This document shows, one piece after another, positions 1 through 11,595 of a DNA stretch of 64,000 bases (the stretch's first letter is position 1; the number at the start of each line of letters is the position of its first letter). The DNA is taken from contig JAJUBI010000007.1 of the NCBI GenBank assembly GCA_022419385.1, positions 529,768 to 593,767 on the forward strand, in the 5' to 3' direction. The notes under the pieces were generated by a model that saw only the letters and a list, made by a program, of their open reading frames with translations, was not told the DNA's origin and ran no database searches. The DNA comes from Paraconiothyrium sp. Pb-2020 (lineage: Eukaryota; Ascomycota; Dothideomycetes; Pleosporales; Didymosphaeriaceae). Position numbers and translations under genes: made by a program.

Positions 1-875
1 CAATGCCTGTCTTAGTAAGGGCTAGTGTCCCTCGTCATCGATGCGAGCTCGATGCCTCACTTTCACTTTGGGCTGCCATGGGCTGCCCATTGTGGGTCGC
101 ATAATCCACGTCAGTCTTGCGAGATGGCCCTGGACAGGCTTGCTGGGGCCTGTCGAATCTTGCCAGTTTGGACCTGTGTGATGGCGGCGCGGTGTATCTG
201 TGGGGTGTCGAATAATGCAACAGATGAGCTGCCCAGGGACGCTGCGAGGCGGGGCCTGGGGAACTAAGCAGCTCAAGCTCCAAGCAGTCGCTGCATAGCT
301 GCATCACAAGGAATGTCTCAGCGCGCGTTTGTCTTGCCCGGGCGTGGAGTCCAGGGCCGGGTAGACTAGCTGGCTGCCCATGCGAACGAACAGGGACGTG
401 TTGGTGAATTGCATGTGAGCGGGCTCCAGCTTGCGCTTTCCCCGCCACGACTCATACCCATAACTTGGACGTGCCAAGACGCATACATCATCCAGGGCTC
501 CCGCGCCCCTCTGCTTTGCCCACCTCAGCGTCCAAACACCCGTCGCTGCTGTCACCATTTCTATTCACAAAGGCCGCAGTCCATGCACGCTCGCGCTCGC
601 CGTGCGACCGGAGGCTCCCGCGATAGCACCATTGACCTTGTGAGCAGCGCTGTGCATACACGCCATAATATCATGTCCTTGTGACACGCGCTATCTCTCG
701 CACCCCTCGACATCCTTTCGCTCGCTGCAACCAACGGATAGGAAAGGATATCGCGTGCTAGCACAGCTGATATCCTGTTGCCCTTGCTTATCTGCGCTGT
801 TGCTCCGTCGGTTGCCTCGGTGCAGTGCCCGCCTCCTCACAATCGTCGGCACGGGCACAGAGATACGCCATCACA
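1..875. other. Left-edge intergenic DNA
   Basis: No gene can be supported here. Overlapping short reading frames occur on both strands, but none resembles a known family and none shows convincing splice structure. The right end holds the 5' untranslated region and promoter of the Sip5-like gene. A tail of a gene lying outside the window cannot be excluded. Confidence 0.5.
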
Positions 876-3602
876 ATGGGAAACAGCCAGGCAAAAGAAT
901 CGCGACCCGCGTCCTCTCGCGGTACAGGGCGCCCGTCAAACAACCACCAACCCAGCTCACCCAGCGCATCCGGGCCAGAGGAACCCACGCGGCACGGCAG
1001 ATCCGGTAGCGGCGTATATGGGAATTCTCGAGGTGGACGTGGAAGCAGACCAGACCTCTCGTTTCTGGGCATTGGGACCAGCTCTGACCGGGACCCGGCA
1101 TTGGAGCCTAGGCGCGAAACCAAAGCAGAGCGAGAGGCGCGGAAGCTGGAGAAAGAGCGACAGCAGCGGGCGCAGGACCGGGAGCGCAGTATCCGCGAGG
1201 AGGGAGTAGATGGAGGTTATCTAGTCACTTTAGGAACCTACACTGGCCCGGAAGACTTCAGCAAGTCTGTAGTCCGGCAATTGCAGGTATGTACCGTTGG
1301 ACCTATATGATCATCACATCTCACATATGTTCAGATAGAGCGTCGGCTTGCGCCTTTCTGGAAGGGGCTCAACGACCACGAGGATACATGGACTGAGCAT
1401 CAGCTAGTAGCTGTAGTCAATGACAAGCCCCTCCCCGCGCCCGACGAGATCCCAGAAGAAGAGCCACCGCGGCCGAATAATCTCAGCACCGAGTGGAATC
1501 CTCGCAGCTCGAATCAGAATATAAACAATCTCACCGTCCCTATGGGTGGACGCTCCATCTCGCAGGCTTCCGACCGCTCTGCCAACCTCACTGCATCACA
1601 TCCCGCCTTCTCCCTCCCCTCGCCGACGTCTCCGATTGCAAGTTCACCCTCATCAACTCCGTTCTTCCGTGGCCGGGCGAAAACTCTCGCTGCGCTTACA
1701 ACAGGCTCACGCAATGTCTCCCAGACCGAAATGTTTCCCCAGGAGGTTCAGCTTCCCAAAGATCCCTACGTCAATGGCCAGCGCCTAGAAGTATTTTTGT
1801 ACAAGGACGCATCAGAATGCCCTATCTGCTTTCTCTACTATCCTCCCTATCTAAACAAAACCCGGTGTTGCGACCAGCCCATCTGCTCTGAATGCTTTGT
1901 ACAGATCAAGAGACCAGACCCTCATCCACCGGAGCATCACGGCGACTCGAACGACGCAGGCAGTCCCCCACCAGAGCCGCAAGAGGACGGCATGTTGGTG
2001 TCTGAGCCGGCCTGCTGTCCATTCTGTGTACAGCCCGAATTTGGAATAACCTACGAACCCCCACCATTCAGGCGAGGACTAGTCTATGGTCAGAATGGTA
2101 TAGCAAATGCTGCTTCGGCGATGTCATCAACGTCTTCCCTGAATTCTCAGGGACTCACATCATCTGGCCGGAGAAGAGCAGGCTCACTTGCAGCCACAGA
2201 CGCATCAGTCATCACTACGGATCGCGTTCGACCCGATTGGGCGAAGAAATTGGCCGATGCAAGAGCTCATGCCCTGCGTCGAGCTGCCGCAGCAACAGCG
2301 TTACATAACGCTGCATATATGATGGGCAACATGCAATCCGACAGCCGAGGTTTTAGCCTTGGACGCCGACGAAGAACGATGTTTGCTAGTGACAGCGCCA
2401 GCACCAGTGGTAATGGGACGCCCCGTGGCGATGTTAATGCCCTACTTGCAGCTGCGGCTGCGCAAGGATCTTCTAGCCGCAATGATGGCCAGAGCGACTT
2501 AACTTCTAACCGGCAGAGTTCTCGCCGAGGAAATAGGCTAGAAGACCTTGAAGATCTTATGATGATGGAAGCGATCAGGCTCTCGCTCGCGGCCGAAGAG
2601 GAACGCAAGAAAAAGGAGGAAAAAGAGGCCGCTAAAGAAGCGAAGAAAGAGGAGAAAAAGAAGGCAAAAGAGGCAAAGAAGGCGGAGAAAGCTGCGCGTA
2701 AAAGTGGTTTTTTTATGAGCCCAAGTCAGGACGGTGTTGAAGACGAGCTCGCGGGCAGCTCGTCCTCCGCTGCAGGGAAAGGAAAAGCGGTCGACAGGTC
2801 GGGAGGATCCGCAAATTTTAACCCGTTGAATGGCGGGCCGACTTTCACACTTAATGCTTCGTCTTCCAAGGACGATCCACAAAAGCATCTAGAGCAAAGC
2901 CGTTCTACCCTGAACACATTACAAAGAGAAGGAAGTGGTACAGACAAATCCCCCTCTGCCGATTCCTTCGATGGTGAGCAGCCGCCTCACCGCCCGGCCT
3001 TGCGCAATCTTTCAAATGCCTCCTCATCGGCATCCTCGTTTGCCGAATCGCTTCAGGGATCGCTGCAGAATGATGGCCAAGGAAATTTCGGCGCTTCCAC
3101 TTCGTCGTTCGGCCCAAGTCCCAACGCATCAGGTGTTAGTCTAGGTGTCGAAGACGACACTCCACCGCAGGGTACGCCCTCCACCGAACCCATGTTCAAT
3201 TTCCGCAGCTTAGCAGAAGTCATAACGAAAGAGGAAGGCAAGGGCGGCGACGATCCTCAGCATATAGAAAACGTCGCAGAAGGCAAAGCTGCTACTCCTG
3301 GATCTATGCCCACTGCACCCGCATCGACAAGCACCGACCGCTCCACGCCATCACATCCCAAAATCGCGATCGAGCCGCCACAAGCTCCTGCACTACCTGC
3401 AATAGAACCCATGTCGCCACTGGACGCAAGCATGGCGACGCTCAGACCTGGTGAGAGTGATCGATCAGCGGACGATGTCGACGAAATCGAGCCTGCGCCT
3501 CGTGTTGAAGCTTTAGCGAATAGCGGAACCGACCTCGATCACAAGCACATCGGAAACGTAAGCATGGTAGACCGCATAGGGCAGCACCAGCCTACGCAGT
3601 AA
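876..3602 (+). CDS. SIP5: Sip5-like RING/zinc-binding protein (Snf1-interacting family)
   Basis: Two exons (876-1286, 1335-3602) joined by a 48-bp phase-0 intron give 892 residues. The ATG at 876 was chosen because the N-terminus MGNSQAKES is typical of Sip5 proteins and could be myristoylated (Gly2). Residues about 298-370 hold a Cys-rich zinc module: ECPICFLYYPP, then RCCDQPICSECF, then ACCPFC. This spacing is a split RING-like domain. About residues 560-595 form a Lys/Glu-rich charged helix, and the rest is Ser/Pro-rich and probably disordered. In yeast, Sip5 binds the Snf1 kinase and the Reg1/Glc7 phosphatase and is linked to the glucose response; that role here is inferred from family membership. 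The gene stands alone, with the Brl1 gene downstream on the same strand. Confidence 0.88.
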
Positions 3603-5177
3603 ATTCACGATTACGGCTATCATTTTCTTTTGTTATATTCCTTGCATCAAGGCTTTCGGTTGGGACTGGAGACCACTCGTCGCCGAACGTGGGGACGGCG
3701 ACCCTTCGTCTTGGTCGTTAATCGTAGCCTTTCCACTACAAAGGCCACTCCCGTACTTATAGTGTTTCATTGTTTTTTCTAAACGGTCGTTTGGGCCTTG
3801 GAGTTGATGGATGCATAGGAATATGGGCGGTATATTGTCACACGTTGGGAGGAGTGCTTGTCGCCTTTGGATCACATCAAGCGCTGAAGATAGCTACTCA
3901 ATCGACGAAAGTTACTTTGTTGTATCTGCGTTCTTGCTGCCTTGAGGTTGAATCGAACCAAGCAATTGCGTTGAACTTACGCTGGCCTTTGCCCATAAAC
4001 ACAAACTTGTTCAGAGTAGTTCGACAGCTAGCATGTTCTCGCGTGTGAACCCGCTCCATCGAAATGCGATGAAGAATACTTGATTTAGTGGTCAAGACAC
4101 CCCTGCCTACCCCTGCCTAGAGGCAACAGAGCTTTCGCTTTTTACTCCGGTGGGTGTTCATCTCAACTCGAAAGCCGGATATCATTAACGCTTCCCAGCC
4201 TCTCTCCCGGTCCTCGGAGTCCTTGCGGGGGTTCGTAGGCATGGCGAGGTCTGTAACTGGGTGATGGGGAAGACACGGATGTCTTCGATCGTGGTCACCT
4301 TTGATACTGTGAGGTGGTTCACTTGAGAACCTAATCGTAGAAGGTAGAGTGTTGCTGTATTCTGGTTTGACCTACACTGAGGTATTCTGCGTCTTTTCAC
4401 CAGACGTAGACTCTGACGGCCAGCATGTAAGTAATACTCTCTACCCTCCTTGTGAATGGGCTTCTCCCACTTTCTTTCCATTCAACGAATGAAGCCAGCG
4501 AACCGGCTCTAACATGCGGCGAGATGATGAAGTAGCTTTGGGGAAGGGGCGGCATCGGTTCGCTTTGCCGCATTAGAGAGTCTTTCCTTAGGATCTTCCT
4601 ATAAGCTTAGTAGATGCTACCCTGTTGGAAGTTGCATGTGCCATGGAAGTGGAGCTCTTTCTTGACGCACAAGCGGGTCAGATTTAGAGATACAGGTGAC
4701 GCATGTAATGGTGCTTCCTCCGCTAGGATGAACGAGCCCTTACGCAAAGAAGTCATCATCTTCGATGTAGCAACTGCTCAGAGTTCGTGGAAGATATGTG
4801 ACTGTGGGTTGTGTGCAGCGAAGGAGTTGTGCTGAGAAAGAGGGTGAAAGGCACAGCGGGTCGGTTCGACAACTTTCCGTTTCTGCAGCCCCGCAATCAG
4901 GCTTCAGCGTGAAAGAACGAAGACTGCTGCATATAAGGCCTGCCCATATCTTCCACGTTGATACTGTGCTACGCCACCCTCCATCGTTAGGTTGAGGACG
5001 TTGAGGACTGGATCGCAGACCAACCCTGCACGTGTGGCTTGACTGCTGTGGCGCGGACCCCCGAGAGGCTCAATTTGTTTACAGAGCGGGACATCATAGC
5101 AACCGCCGAGCGCACCTGAACACATCGACCTATTGTCACGACCACCTATTGTCCATACAGCGCATCCAGCTTGCGAG
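3603..5177. other. Intergenic region between SIP5 and BRL1
   Basis: About 1.6 kb without a supportable gene. It contains a 10-bp direct duplication (cccctgccta twice, about 4100-4119). A GGTT/AACC hairpin near 3948-3961 superficially resembles a tRNA T-arm but does not form one. The right part should hold the BRL1 promoter. Confidence 0.5.
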
Positions 5178-6810
5178 ATGCCTGTTCATCGTGAGCGCGA
5201 GTCCATTGTTCCCATGGACTTCGAGTACGACAACCGCGTCGGTCCCGTTGATTCGCAGTCTCCCTTCATTGCGCACGCAGCCAGAAGCGTAAGATCAGTT
5301 CCTTTGCGTCGTCCCATCCCCAGTCCGAGGAGCAAGTACAGAAGCTGACGAAGGGCCGCCTTTTGCCCACTCTGCTGCAGGCACACACTCCGTCTTCGAT
5401 TCACCGTCCAAGAGCACGTTCGCGACGCCGAACCACCCCAAGCTGAGCGACCCAAACGGTCAGCGCTTCCTGTTTTCGCAGACGACCCAGAAGGCACTAC
5501 CGCAGACGCCACAGAACAAGAACGTGTGGGACCTGCGAACGCCGCAGAGCATCGCCGATAGCAGCGGCGGCGAGACCCCCAGCTACGATACACCCACGCA
5601 GGATAGCGACGCTGCTACACCAGACACACAGCTAGCCCTCACTATGGGTGGCTTGACTCATGGCGACCGCAAGAGCCCCTCTAAGCGGTCCAGCTTCTTC
5701 AAGAGCTTGCCGTGGAACAAGAGCCCCTCCAAAGAGAAGAGCTCCCGGGAGAAGCCGTATTCCAAGAAGGTAGAAAACCGCGTACTAAAGCGGCGGGCGC
5801 ACAAGTCGCGGACGCGGCACAGCGAATATGACTCAGAAACTGAATCGCCTTCCAAAGAAAAGAACATCCAGCAGGCAACGCCGACAATCGGATTCGCGGC
5901 CAAAATTCCGGGCGTCCTTGCATGGGTCGAAGCACACCCAAACCTGCCCAATGTGCTCTCTTACTACATGCAATTTGTCGTAAATGCAGTCCTGGGCCTC
6001 TTCTTTTTATGGATTGTATACGTCGTCTACTCAGCCGTCATGGCCGACATTGATAACGAGGCAAGCAATAAAGTGCGCGACATCATGCACGAGATCGCCG
6101 TCTGCTCTTCAGAATACGAGCGCAATGGTTGCGAGCCGAAGCCAGTCCCTGCCGTCGAATCATTGTGCCAGAACTGGAAGCGGTGCAAAGAGCGCGATGC
6201 ATATAAGGTCGCGCGCGCCAGCGTCGGGGCGCGGACGTTCGCTATGATTTTCAATAGCTTCGTGGAGGAGTTCAGCTACAAGTCTATGGTATTTACCCTC
6301 TTTTTCCTTTACCTGTATTGGAAGTGGCCCAAGATTAGCGCTGCTGTAGCAGATGGAGCGGATAAGCTGCAGCATGTTGCTACTATGAGCGTGCAGGGCG
6401 AATATCAAGTCCCTCAACCCTTCCATCATCCGGCCCCTTGCCCCCTCCATGACTATACCCTCCCTGATGAGTACTCCGCTGACTAACCTTTCTACTAATA
6501 GCTCTTCACGGCTATCATCCTATTCGGTTCCTTCAACCTCTCCAACTGGGCCTTTGGCTTCTGGCGCGAAAAGGCCCAACCACACCCTCAACACCACGAG
6601 TACCCGCCTGTTCCGCAGACGCCACAGCGATATCCCAGCGCGGGATACATGGTCGACAACAACGGCTGGCCTACTCCCGGTCCTTATATGACACCGTATG
6701 GGAACATGGACCAGCGGCCTATGCTGCAACACGCACACACTATGCCTGCGCTGCCAAGTACAGAGGAGGAAAGCCTAAGAAGCCCGAGCAAAAGGACTGT
6801 TAGGCGGTGA
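5178..6810 (+). CDS. BRL1: Nuclear envelope protein Brl1/Brr6 family
   Basis: Best model: exons 5178-5288, about 5413-6288 and 6502-6810, giving about 431 residues. The N-terminus contains MDFEYDN followed by GPVDSQSPF, the usual start of fungal Brl1. A long Ser/Lys-rich region follows. Then comes the conserved core: a membrane segment starting YYMQFVVNAVLGLFF, a lumenal loop with four cysteines (CSSEYERNGC and CQNWKRC) and a second membrane segment starting MLFTAIILFGSF. Brl1/Brr6 proteins act in the nuclear envelope in nuclear-pore assembly and lipid homeostasis. The last intron (213 bp) is unusually long and stays open until a TAA at 6484. The first junction is uncertain: the strong donor at 5289 is out of phase with the nearest acceptor (5380), so the acceptor at 5412 was used. 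Confidence 0.85.
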
Positions 6811-8341
6811 GATTAATCGTTCACTCTCTATTGTTTTTCTTCATTTTCAATACTTGGAAGGCATTCTGGCGTTTGCTTGTTTTGCTGTTACGATACATCA
6901 CGCGAAGGATGATGGATGGGTAGAGCGTCCGGCGCAAGCGTGCGTTATACATACACGTATTTTGGAAGGCATTGACGACACCACGAAATTCACTTTGTTC
7001 ATGTATGTGCTGATCACTCGTACGATGTGAAGACAGGCTATGACACCCGAAGTTTGTCTCTTTCGTTTCACTGCGTGGCAGCTTGATAAATCGTTTGCTG
7101 TTCGTGCATCTATACCGTTTGCTTCTGCGTTGATTTGAGTCTGTCTCCTGCAATTGAGACGTGACCGATGAAGAACTTAAATATAGGAGAATCGGACTAC
7201 GAATTGTAACAGAGAAGAGATAACAAGCAAGGGAAATGAAAGGAGGTATAAGAGAGAAGAGGTAGGAAATATAAGAAAGGGTAGGAACCTTGGAGAAGGT
7301 AGGAAGTATAGAGAAGAGTAGGAAGCTCGTGCAAGAATGAGGTACGACAACAGGCAACAAAACGACAGCATGGAAGTACTACCTATCAAGGAACATCAGG
7401 ATTCTACTCCTCCGCGTACTCCAAACCACACTAGTGACTCCCCGGCCCCTCCACACCCGTACTCTCTTCTCCTGCAGCCCTGCGTCACCTCTCCGCCTCC
7501 ACTCCCATGCCTCTCCTTACCATGCTTCTCACCAAAGACCCGGCAGCGAAACTCCGTCCTCAGCGATACTTACGCCATGGCCGCGATACAGCTCTCCATG
7601 TTTTGCGTCCAAGACGTTTCGGCGCCGTCGAAGAGGAGCTCATCAGTAAGAATGGCAGGACCGGTAGAATCATGGTCTTATTGGAGGCCGGCGTGCCCGG
7701 TCATGTTGCCGAAGCCGAGGTAGCCGGTGTCGGAGTCACCTGGTGTTGGTGAGGCGGTGGTGAAGGGGAGGGACAAGTCGGCAACGAGGTTTATACCACT
7801 GGCCTCAGGTATATGCTCGTCTTACTCCCGTGTTGCGCTATATTCGAGCACACGTTTGCGATTGTTCGACGGGAAGCTGCTCTCGTTGTGCGGTGATAAG
7901 CATAATGTCACTGCGGTCGTTTTAGAGTGGTCGCGCTGTGTTGCTTGTCTGGCCACTACTCTTGTTCTTTTGGATTCCGGGATGGGAGCTTTCGCTCAAC
8001 GTTCGCTACGACCGCATTGCTTTCCAGTGGAGAGTGAAAGGCTACTGGCGACTACGAATTGTTCCGTCGCTAGTTTTAAGATTTGCTTTGCACCTGTCAT
8101 TCCACAGTATGGGCGGCTGGGTTGGTGATAGTCGTATTGGGGAATCGTGAAATTACATTCTAGAAGAGTATTCCTGCCAACGCCTACAGCCACGGTCTGG
8201 AATACCGTTTGCACACCATCATAATCATGATGTGTGCTCAATAATGTCCGTAAGCCTATACCTTATCCCTTGTCGTTCAGATTGACGTAGACCCTAAGAA
8301 AATCCATCGCACAGTGACCACCACCGCGAGAATCGCCACGC
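6811..8341. other. Intergenic region with a polypurine tract
   Basis: About 1.5 kb lacking a supportable gene. From about 7180 to 7340 the plus strand is strongly purine-rich and contains imperfect repeats of a gtaggaa-type unit. This strand asymmetry creates long but probably meaningless reading frames on the minus strand. The rest is unremarkable and probably holds 3' flanks of BRL1 and the P450 gene. Confidence 0.5.
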
Positions 8342-9925
8342 TCATGCAGGCGTCAGTCCGACCTTCACACCGTTACCAGAACACACCGTCAACGTCAGGC
8401 CTTCCTCCCAAACACCGCCATTCGGATCTCTGCTCTCGATCTTGCTGAATTCCTGTAGAAGCCTGACTGCGACAAAGCTCGCCTCAGTGAGCGCATATTG
8501 CTGGCCAAGGCAGATTCGCGGGCCACCGTTGAAGGGCAAGTATTCCCAGCCAGGGCGCAGGGACTCCCAACGCTCAGGCTTGTACTCATCTGCGTCGGGT
8601 CCGTAGAAATCGGTGCGACGGTGCATGGCGTATGGAGAGTATCCGACGATAGTGCCTTTAGTGACGAATAGAGGTGCCTTGCCGTCATCTCCGCCACCGA
8701 GCGGAAGAACAGTATCTCTAACAGCATAGCGAGAATTACCCGGGACGACAGGGTGGGTACGGAGTGCTAAACGGTCGTTAACATCTGCATGACGCGCACG
8801 GCAGTGAAGAGTTCCATTGTACTTACATTCGTTCAAACACCATTTGAGGTACTTCATGTTTCTCAACTCCTCGTACGTAGGGAGCCGGCCTTCCAAGGAT
8901 GCTACCTCTTCCCTCAGTTTCGCCCAAATGTCCGGACGTAGAGCGAGCTGGAAGAACATGTTGCTGAGCAGACTGGCAGTTGTATCGCGGCCTGCGAGAA
9001 GGATGTTCATCAACTCGCTGCGAATGCGCTCCTTGTCATTCGTTTGCTTGACCAACTCCTTGATGAAGACATATCGGTCGTCGTCAGGTTTGCCGGCAGC
9101 TTTCTCGGCTTGGTGTTCCCGCATAGCCTGGTCGACAAACTTATCTACGTAGGCGTGGCAGATCTTCAGGGCGTTTTCGCCCTCCTTGTTTGAACGAAGA
9201 AAGTTGAGGGCATTCCATCGAAGGCGAGTGATGATATCATCCTGGGCGAATTGGAAGGCGCGGGCAAAGATGGCGTCCTCGTTGTTGGTGTCATCCTCGC
9301 TCATGCGCAGCGAGTTGGTTGAGTGGTTGAAAAGGAATTCGGTTGCCGAGTCGATGGTCAATTTGAAAAACAGATTCTGCAGATCGACCGTAGAACCGTC
9401 CGTGGGAATGTGCTTGAGCATGAGCTTGAAGTGGCGATCGAAGGCCTCCAAATCGGCAATCTGATCGCGCGCAAAGTTGGGCCTGAGGAGATGCCTGCTG
9501 TTATGCCACTTCTCGCCATCGCTGTTGAATATGCCGTCCCCGAGCAGCGGCGCGAAGGCCTGGTAGCGGTTACCGAAACTGTAGTCCTTGAACTTGAGAC
9601 TTAAAATCGTCTTGATGTTTTCAGGCTCGCAGGTGACAATCATAGGCATGTAGAGCATCTTGTTCAGGAAGGTGTTGGTGCCCATGTCATGGAACCGTTT
9701 CTGGTTGCGCTCGAGCATCTTGCGCTCATTCTTGTTCACGATGTTCTCTTTGACGACGTCCCAGCCTAGGAGGGGTTCTCTATTGTAGCGTTTCGGGCAC
9801 GGTTCGCAGCCATTTTGCTTGATGAATCTTCGACGAGTGAGGTACAGCTGGACACGGGTGAAGATGATGTAGGAGAGTAGAGCGCCCGCAACGACGAAGG
9901 TGATGGGTGACGAGCCGAGACCCAT
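8342..9925 (-). CDS. Cytochrome P450, CYP52-like (alkane/fatty-acid hydroxylase type)
   Basis: Exons 9925-8827 and 8766-8342, split by a 60-bp phase-1 intron, give 507 residues. An N-terminal membrane anchor (about residues 8-27) is followed by RRRFIKQNGCEPCPKRYN, characteristic of CYP52. The I-helix has AGRDTTA, the K-helix ExxR is NESLRTHPVVPGN, and the heme loop is FNGGPRICLG with ligand Cys near residue 452. The intron lacks stops and is a multiple of three, so unspliced RNA stays open. Only splicing creates the ExxR motif, which strongly supports the model. CYP52 enzymes oxidise the terminal carbon of n-alkanes and fatty acids in the ER. The substrate here is inferred from family only. 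It is divergent from BRL1 and lies beside the UstYa-like gene on the same strand. Confidence 0.93.
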   Translation of the reverse strand: MGLGSSPITFVVAGALLSYIIFTRVQLYLTRRRFIKQNGCEPCPKRYNREPLLGWDVVKENIVNKNERKMLERNQKRFHDMGTNTFLNKMLYMPMIVTCEPENIKTILSLKFKDYSFGNRYQAFAPLLGDGIFNSDGEKWHNSRHLLRPNFARDQIADLEAFDRHFKLMLKHIPTDGSTVDLQNLFFKLTIDSATEFLFNHSTNSLRMSEDDTNNEDAIFARAFQFAQDDIITRLRWNALNFLRSNKEGENALKICHAYVDKFVDQAMREHQAEKAAGKPDDDRYVFIKELVKQTNDKERIRSELMNILLAGRDTTASLLSNMFFQLALRPDIWAKLREEVASLEGRLPTYEELRNMKYLKWCLNECKYNGTLHCRARHADVNDRLALRTHPVVPGNSRYAVRDTVLPLGGGDDGKAPLFVTKGTIVGYSPYAMHRRTDFYGPDADEYKPERWESLRPGWEYLPFNGGPRICLGQQYALTEASFVAVRLLQEFSKIESRDPNGGVWEEGLTLTVCSGNGVKVGLTPA

Positions 9926-10680
9926 GGTGGACGACTTGAGGAAGTAAAGGGCTCGAGGCTGGTGGTATAGGCGCGCCTTGTGGGCTGCTCAAGTGAGGCG
10001 TAGCCCAGATGACAGAGCACCCAACTCGGTTGATGTACCCTGTTGAAAGGAGGTTCCAGGGTCCAACTCTTCCAATGCGGGCTAGATAGCTCGCTTCAAG
10101 TTTTCCTTTTTTAGTTTTTATTTGCAACACAGACAGTCGAGTGGATTCTTGCGAGGACGTAGGCTATCTTGCGTACAGCTGAAGGGCGTGAGCGGACGCT
10201 AGCCGACACCCCAGGGCTTCCACTCTTTATGTCGCTGATGGGAGTTGCAGCACGCACCTCGCAAGAAGGGCTGAAACGGGAGGTTGACCCTTGCAAAGAT
10301 AGAGCTGCGCTTGCTACACAAGAGAAGACTCGGCCGGACCTGGCTGCGGAAGGAAGGCCAAGCAATCGGGCCCCCGGGGAGCGCGAGCGGAGCAATTCAA
10401 AGTGCCGCTGCCGTTGCGCTCCCACCGCTGACGCAGTCTTCTGGGGATTGGTGGGGACGCTGGCCGTCGTCGACGCGCGAGGGATGCTGCGGCCGTATGG
10501 AGCAGCTGTCCAGCGCTTCAGCCGTTGCTCGCTGACTCGGTCCTTCGGCGGCACCAGGATGCAGACAAAAGGGGAACAGCCGAGGCACGGCGTTGAACGA
10601 CAGCACAACGCGGAGCGAAGCACATTCCGTCTCATCGCTGAATCCTGCTAGCTTTCCTCTTTCACATGCAGGCCACCTCT
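9926..10680. other. P450 upstream region / UstYa-like 3' flank
   Basis: No gene is supported in these 755 bp. The part next to 9926 is the likely promoter of the P450 gene, and the far end is the 3' flank of the UstYa-like gene. Reading frames of up to 174 codons occur on both strands but have low-complexity Arg/Ser composition and no family resemblance. Confidence 0.5.
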
Positions 10681-11595
10681 TCATTCATCCGATTTGATCC
10701 ACTTCACGTGGTTGACCGTCCGCTCTTCCAGATATGCATACACTTGACCGAAGTCCTTGCACACATGCTTCGCATCCCAGCCATCGCTCCCGCCAAGGTC
10801 CTCGCCACTGACTGGGTCGCCCGGGAAGGTCGTCGCAGCACCCTCCAGCGCCACGTCTCCCGCACACATGATCGCCTGTCTGATGTACTCGAAGCAGTGA
10901 TTGATGTGCCATGGCATCTTTATCTGGTTCCGGAAACCCAGAGCCACAGAGACTTGCAGTGTGTTGTAGGCCTCTAACATCGTGTATAAGCAGTGGAGCT
11001 GGTGTGTCATCGACGTCGTGAACACCGTCTGGTTGGTGTAGTCGTGGATCGGCTTGGGTAGGTTGGAGTATCGGGAAGGCTCTTTGACTTCAACGTAGCC
11101 GAGACCTTCAGGCACAATGTCCAGCCATGCTTGCTGAGTCTCTATACTCCAGAAGTCTGATGCGTTTTCCGGCGCGAATAATGGGTCGGGCTTGAAGCCG
11201 ACGATTTGTTGAGAAACTGCAGAGGCTTAGTATTAAGCTGCAAACATAAGGTGCTTGTCCGTACAAGAAGGCGCAAACCCTGTTATATCTCCTGCCAGCT
11301 CGTACAGGTGGCCCTTCCTCGATTGCCATCTGCTCTCCACCAGTAACCCTACGATGACAAGTAGCAGCGCTGTATCGAGCATCCATCTATATGGCTTAAT
11401 CATCCTCCAAAGACACCTTTTCCTTCGGCCTGGCCGTCTATCTGCTCCGTCATCCCATCCCTCGACATCTGTCTCCGAGTCTGTATGGATTTCCGGATTG
11501 CGAAGCGCATTGTACCGATGGTCCCTTTGTGTCTTGCTTGCGACACCCATCTTTGAAATGTCGAGTGTCGACTGATACGGTGTGAAGCGGGGCAT
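10681..11595 (-). CDS. UstYa-like (DUF3328) mycotoxin-biosynthesis family protein
   Basis: Exons 11595-11265 and 11216-10681 are joined across a 48-bp phase-1 intron, giving 288 residues. The protein has a cytoplasmic N-terminus, one membrane anchor (residues about 71-87, WMLDTALLLVIVGLLVE) and a C-terminal domain. That domain carries the two diagnostic HxxHC motifs, HQLHC (about 182-186) and HINHC (about 214-218). UstYa-family proteins are membrane-anchored oxidases or cyclases in fungal RiPP and related pathways (ustiloxin, cyclochlorotine). Many copies also occur outside known clusters. The neighbours are a CYP52-like P450 and a disordered protein; no precursor peptide with repeated cores was seen nearby. 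Its substrate cannot be inferred. Confidence 0.9.

Noticed and set aside
35..448. 137-codon minus-strand frame at the left edge
   Set aside because: Overlaps frames on the other strand, has skewed Arg/Ser/His composition and resembles no family.
3940..3965. tRNA-like T-arm on the minus strand (GGTTCGATTC)
   Set aside because: The flanking bases do not pair as a 5-bp T stem, and no anticodon or acceptor arm could be folded around it.
6821..7389. Minus-strand frames opposite the polypurine tract
   Set aside because: They arise from strand-biased composition (long Leu/Ser/Tyr/Phe runs) and have no family resemblance.
10580..10585. CCGAGG hexamer upstream of the P450 as a FarA/FarB fatty-acid-response site
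   Set aside because: A single hexamer about 650 bp from the start codon is expected by chance; no second copy was noticed nearby.
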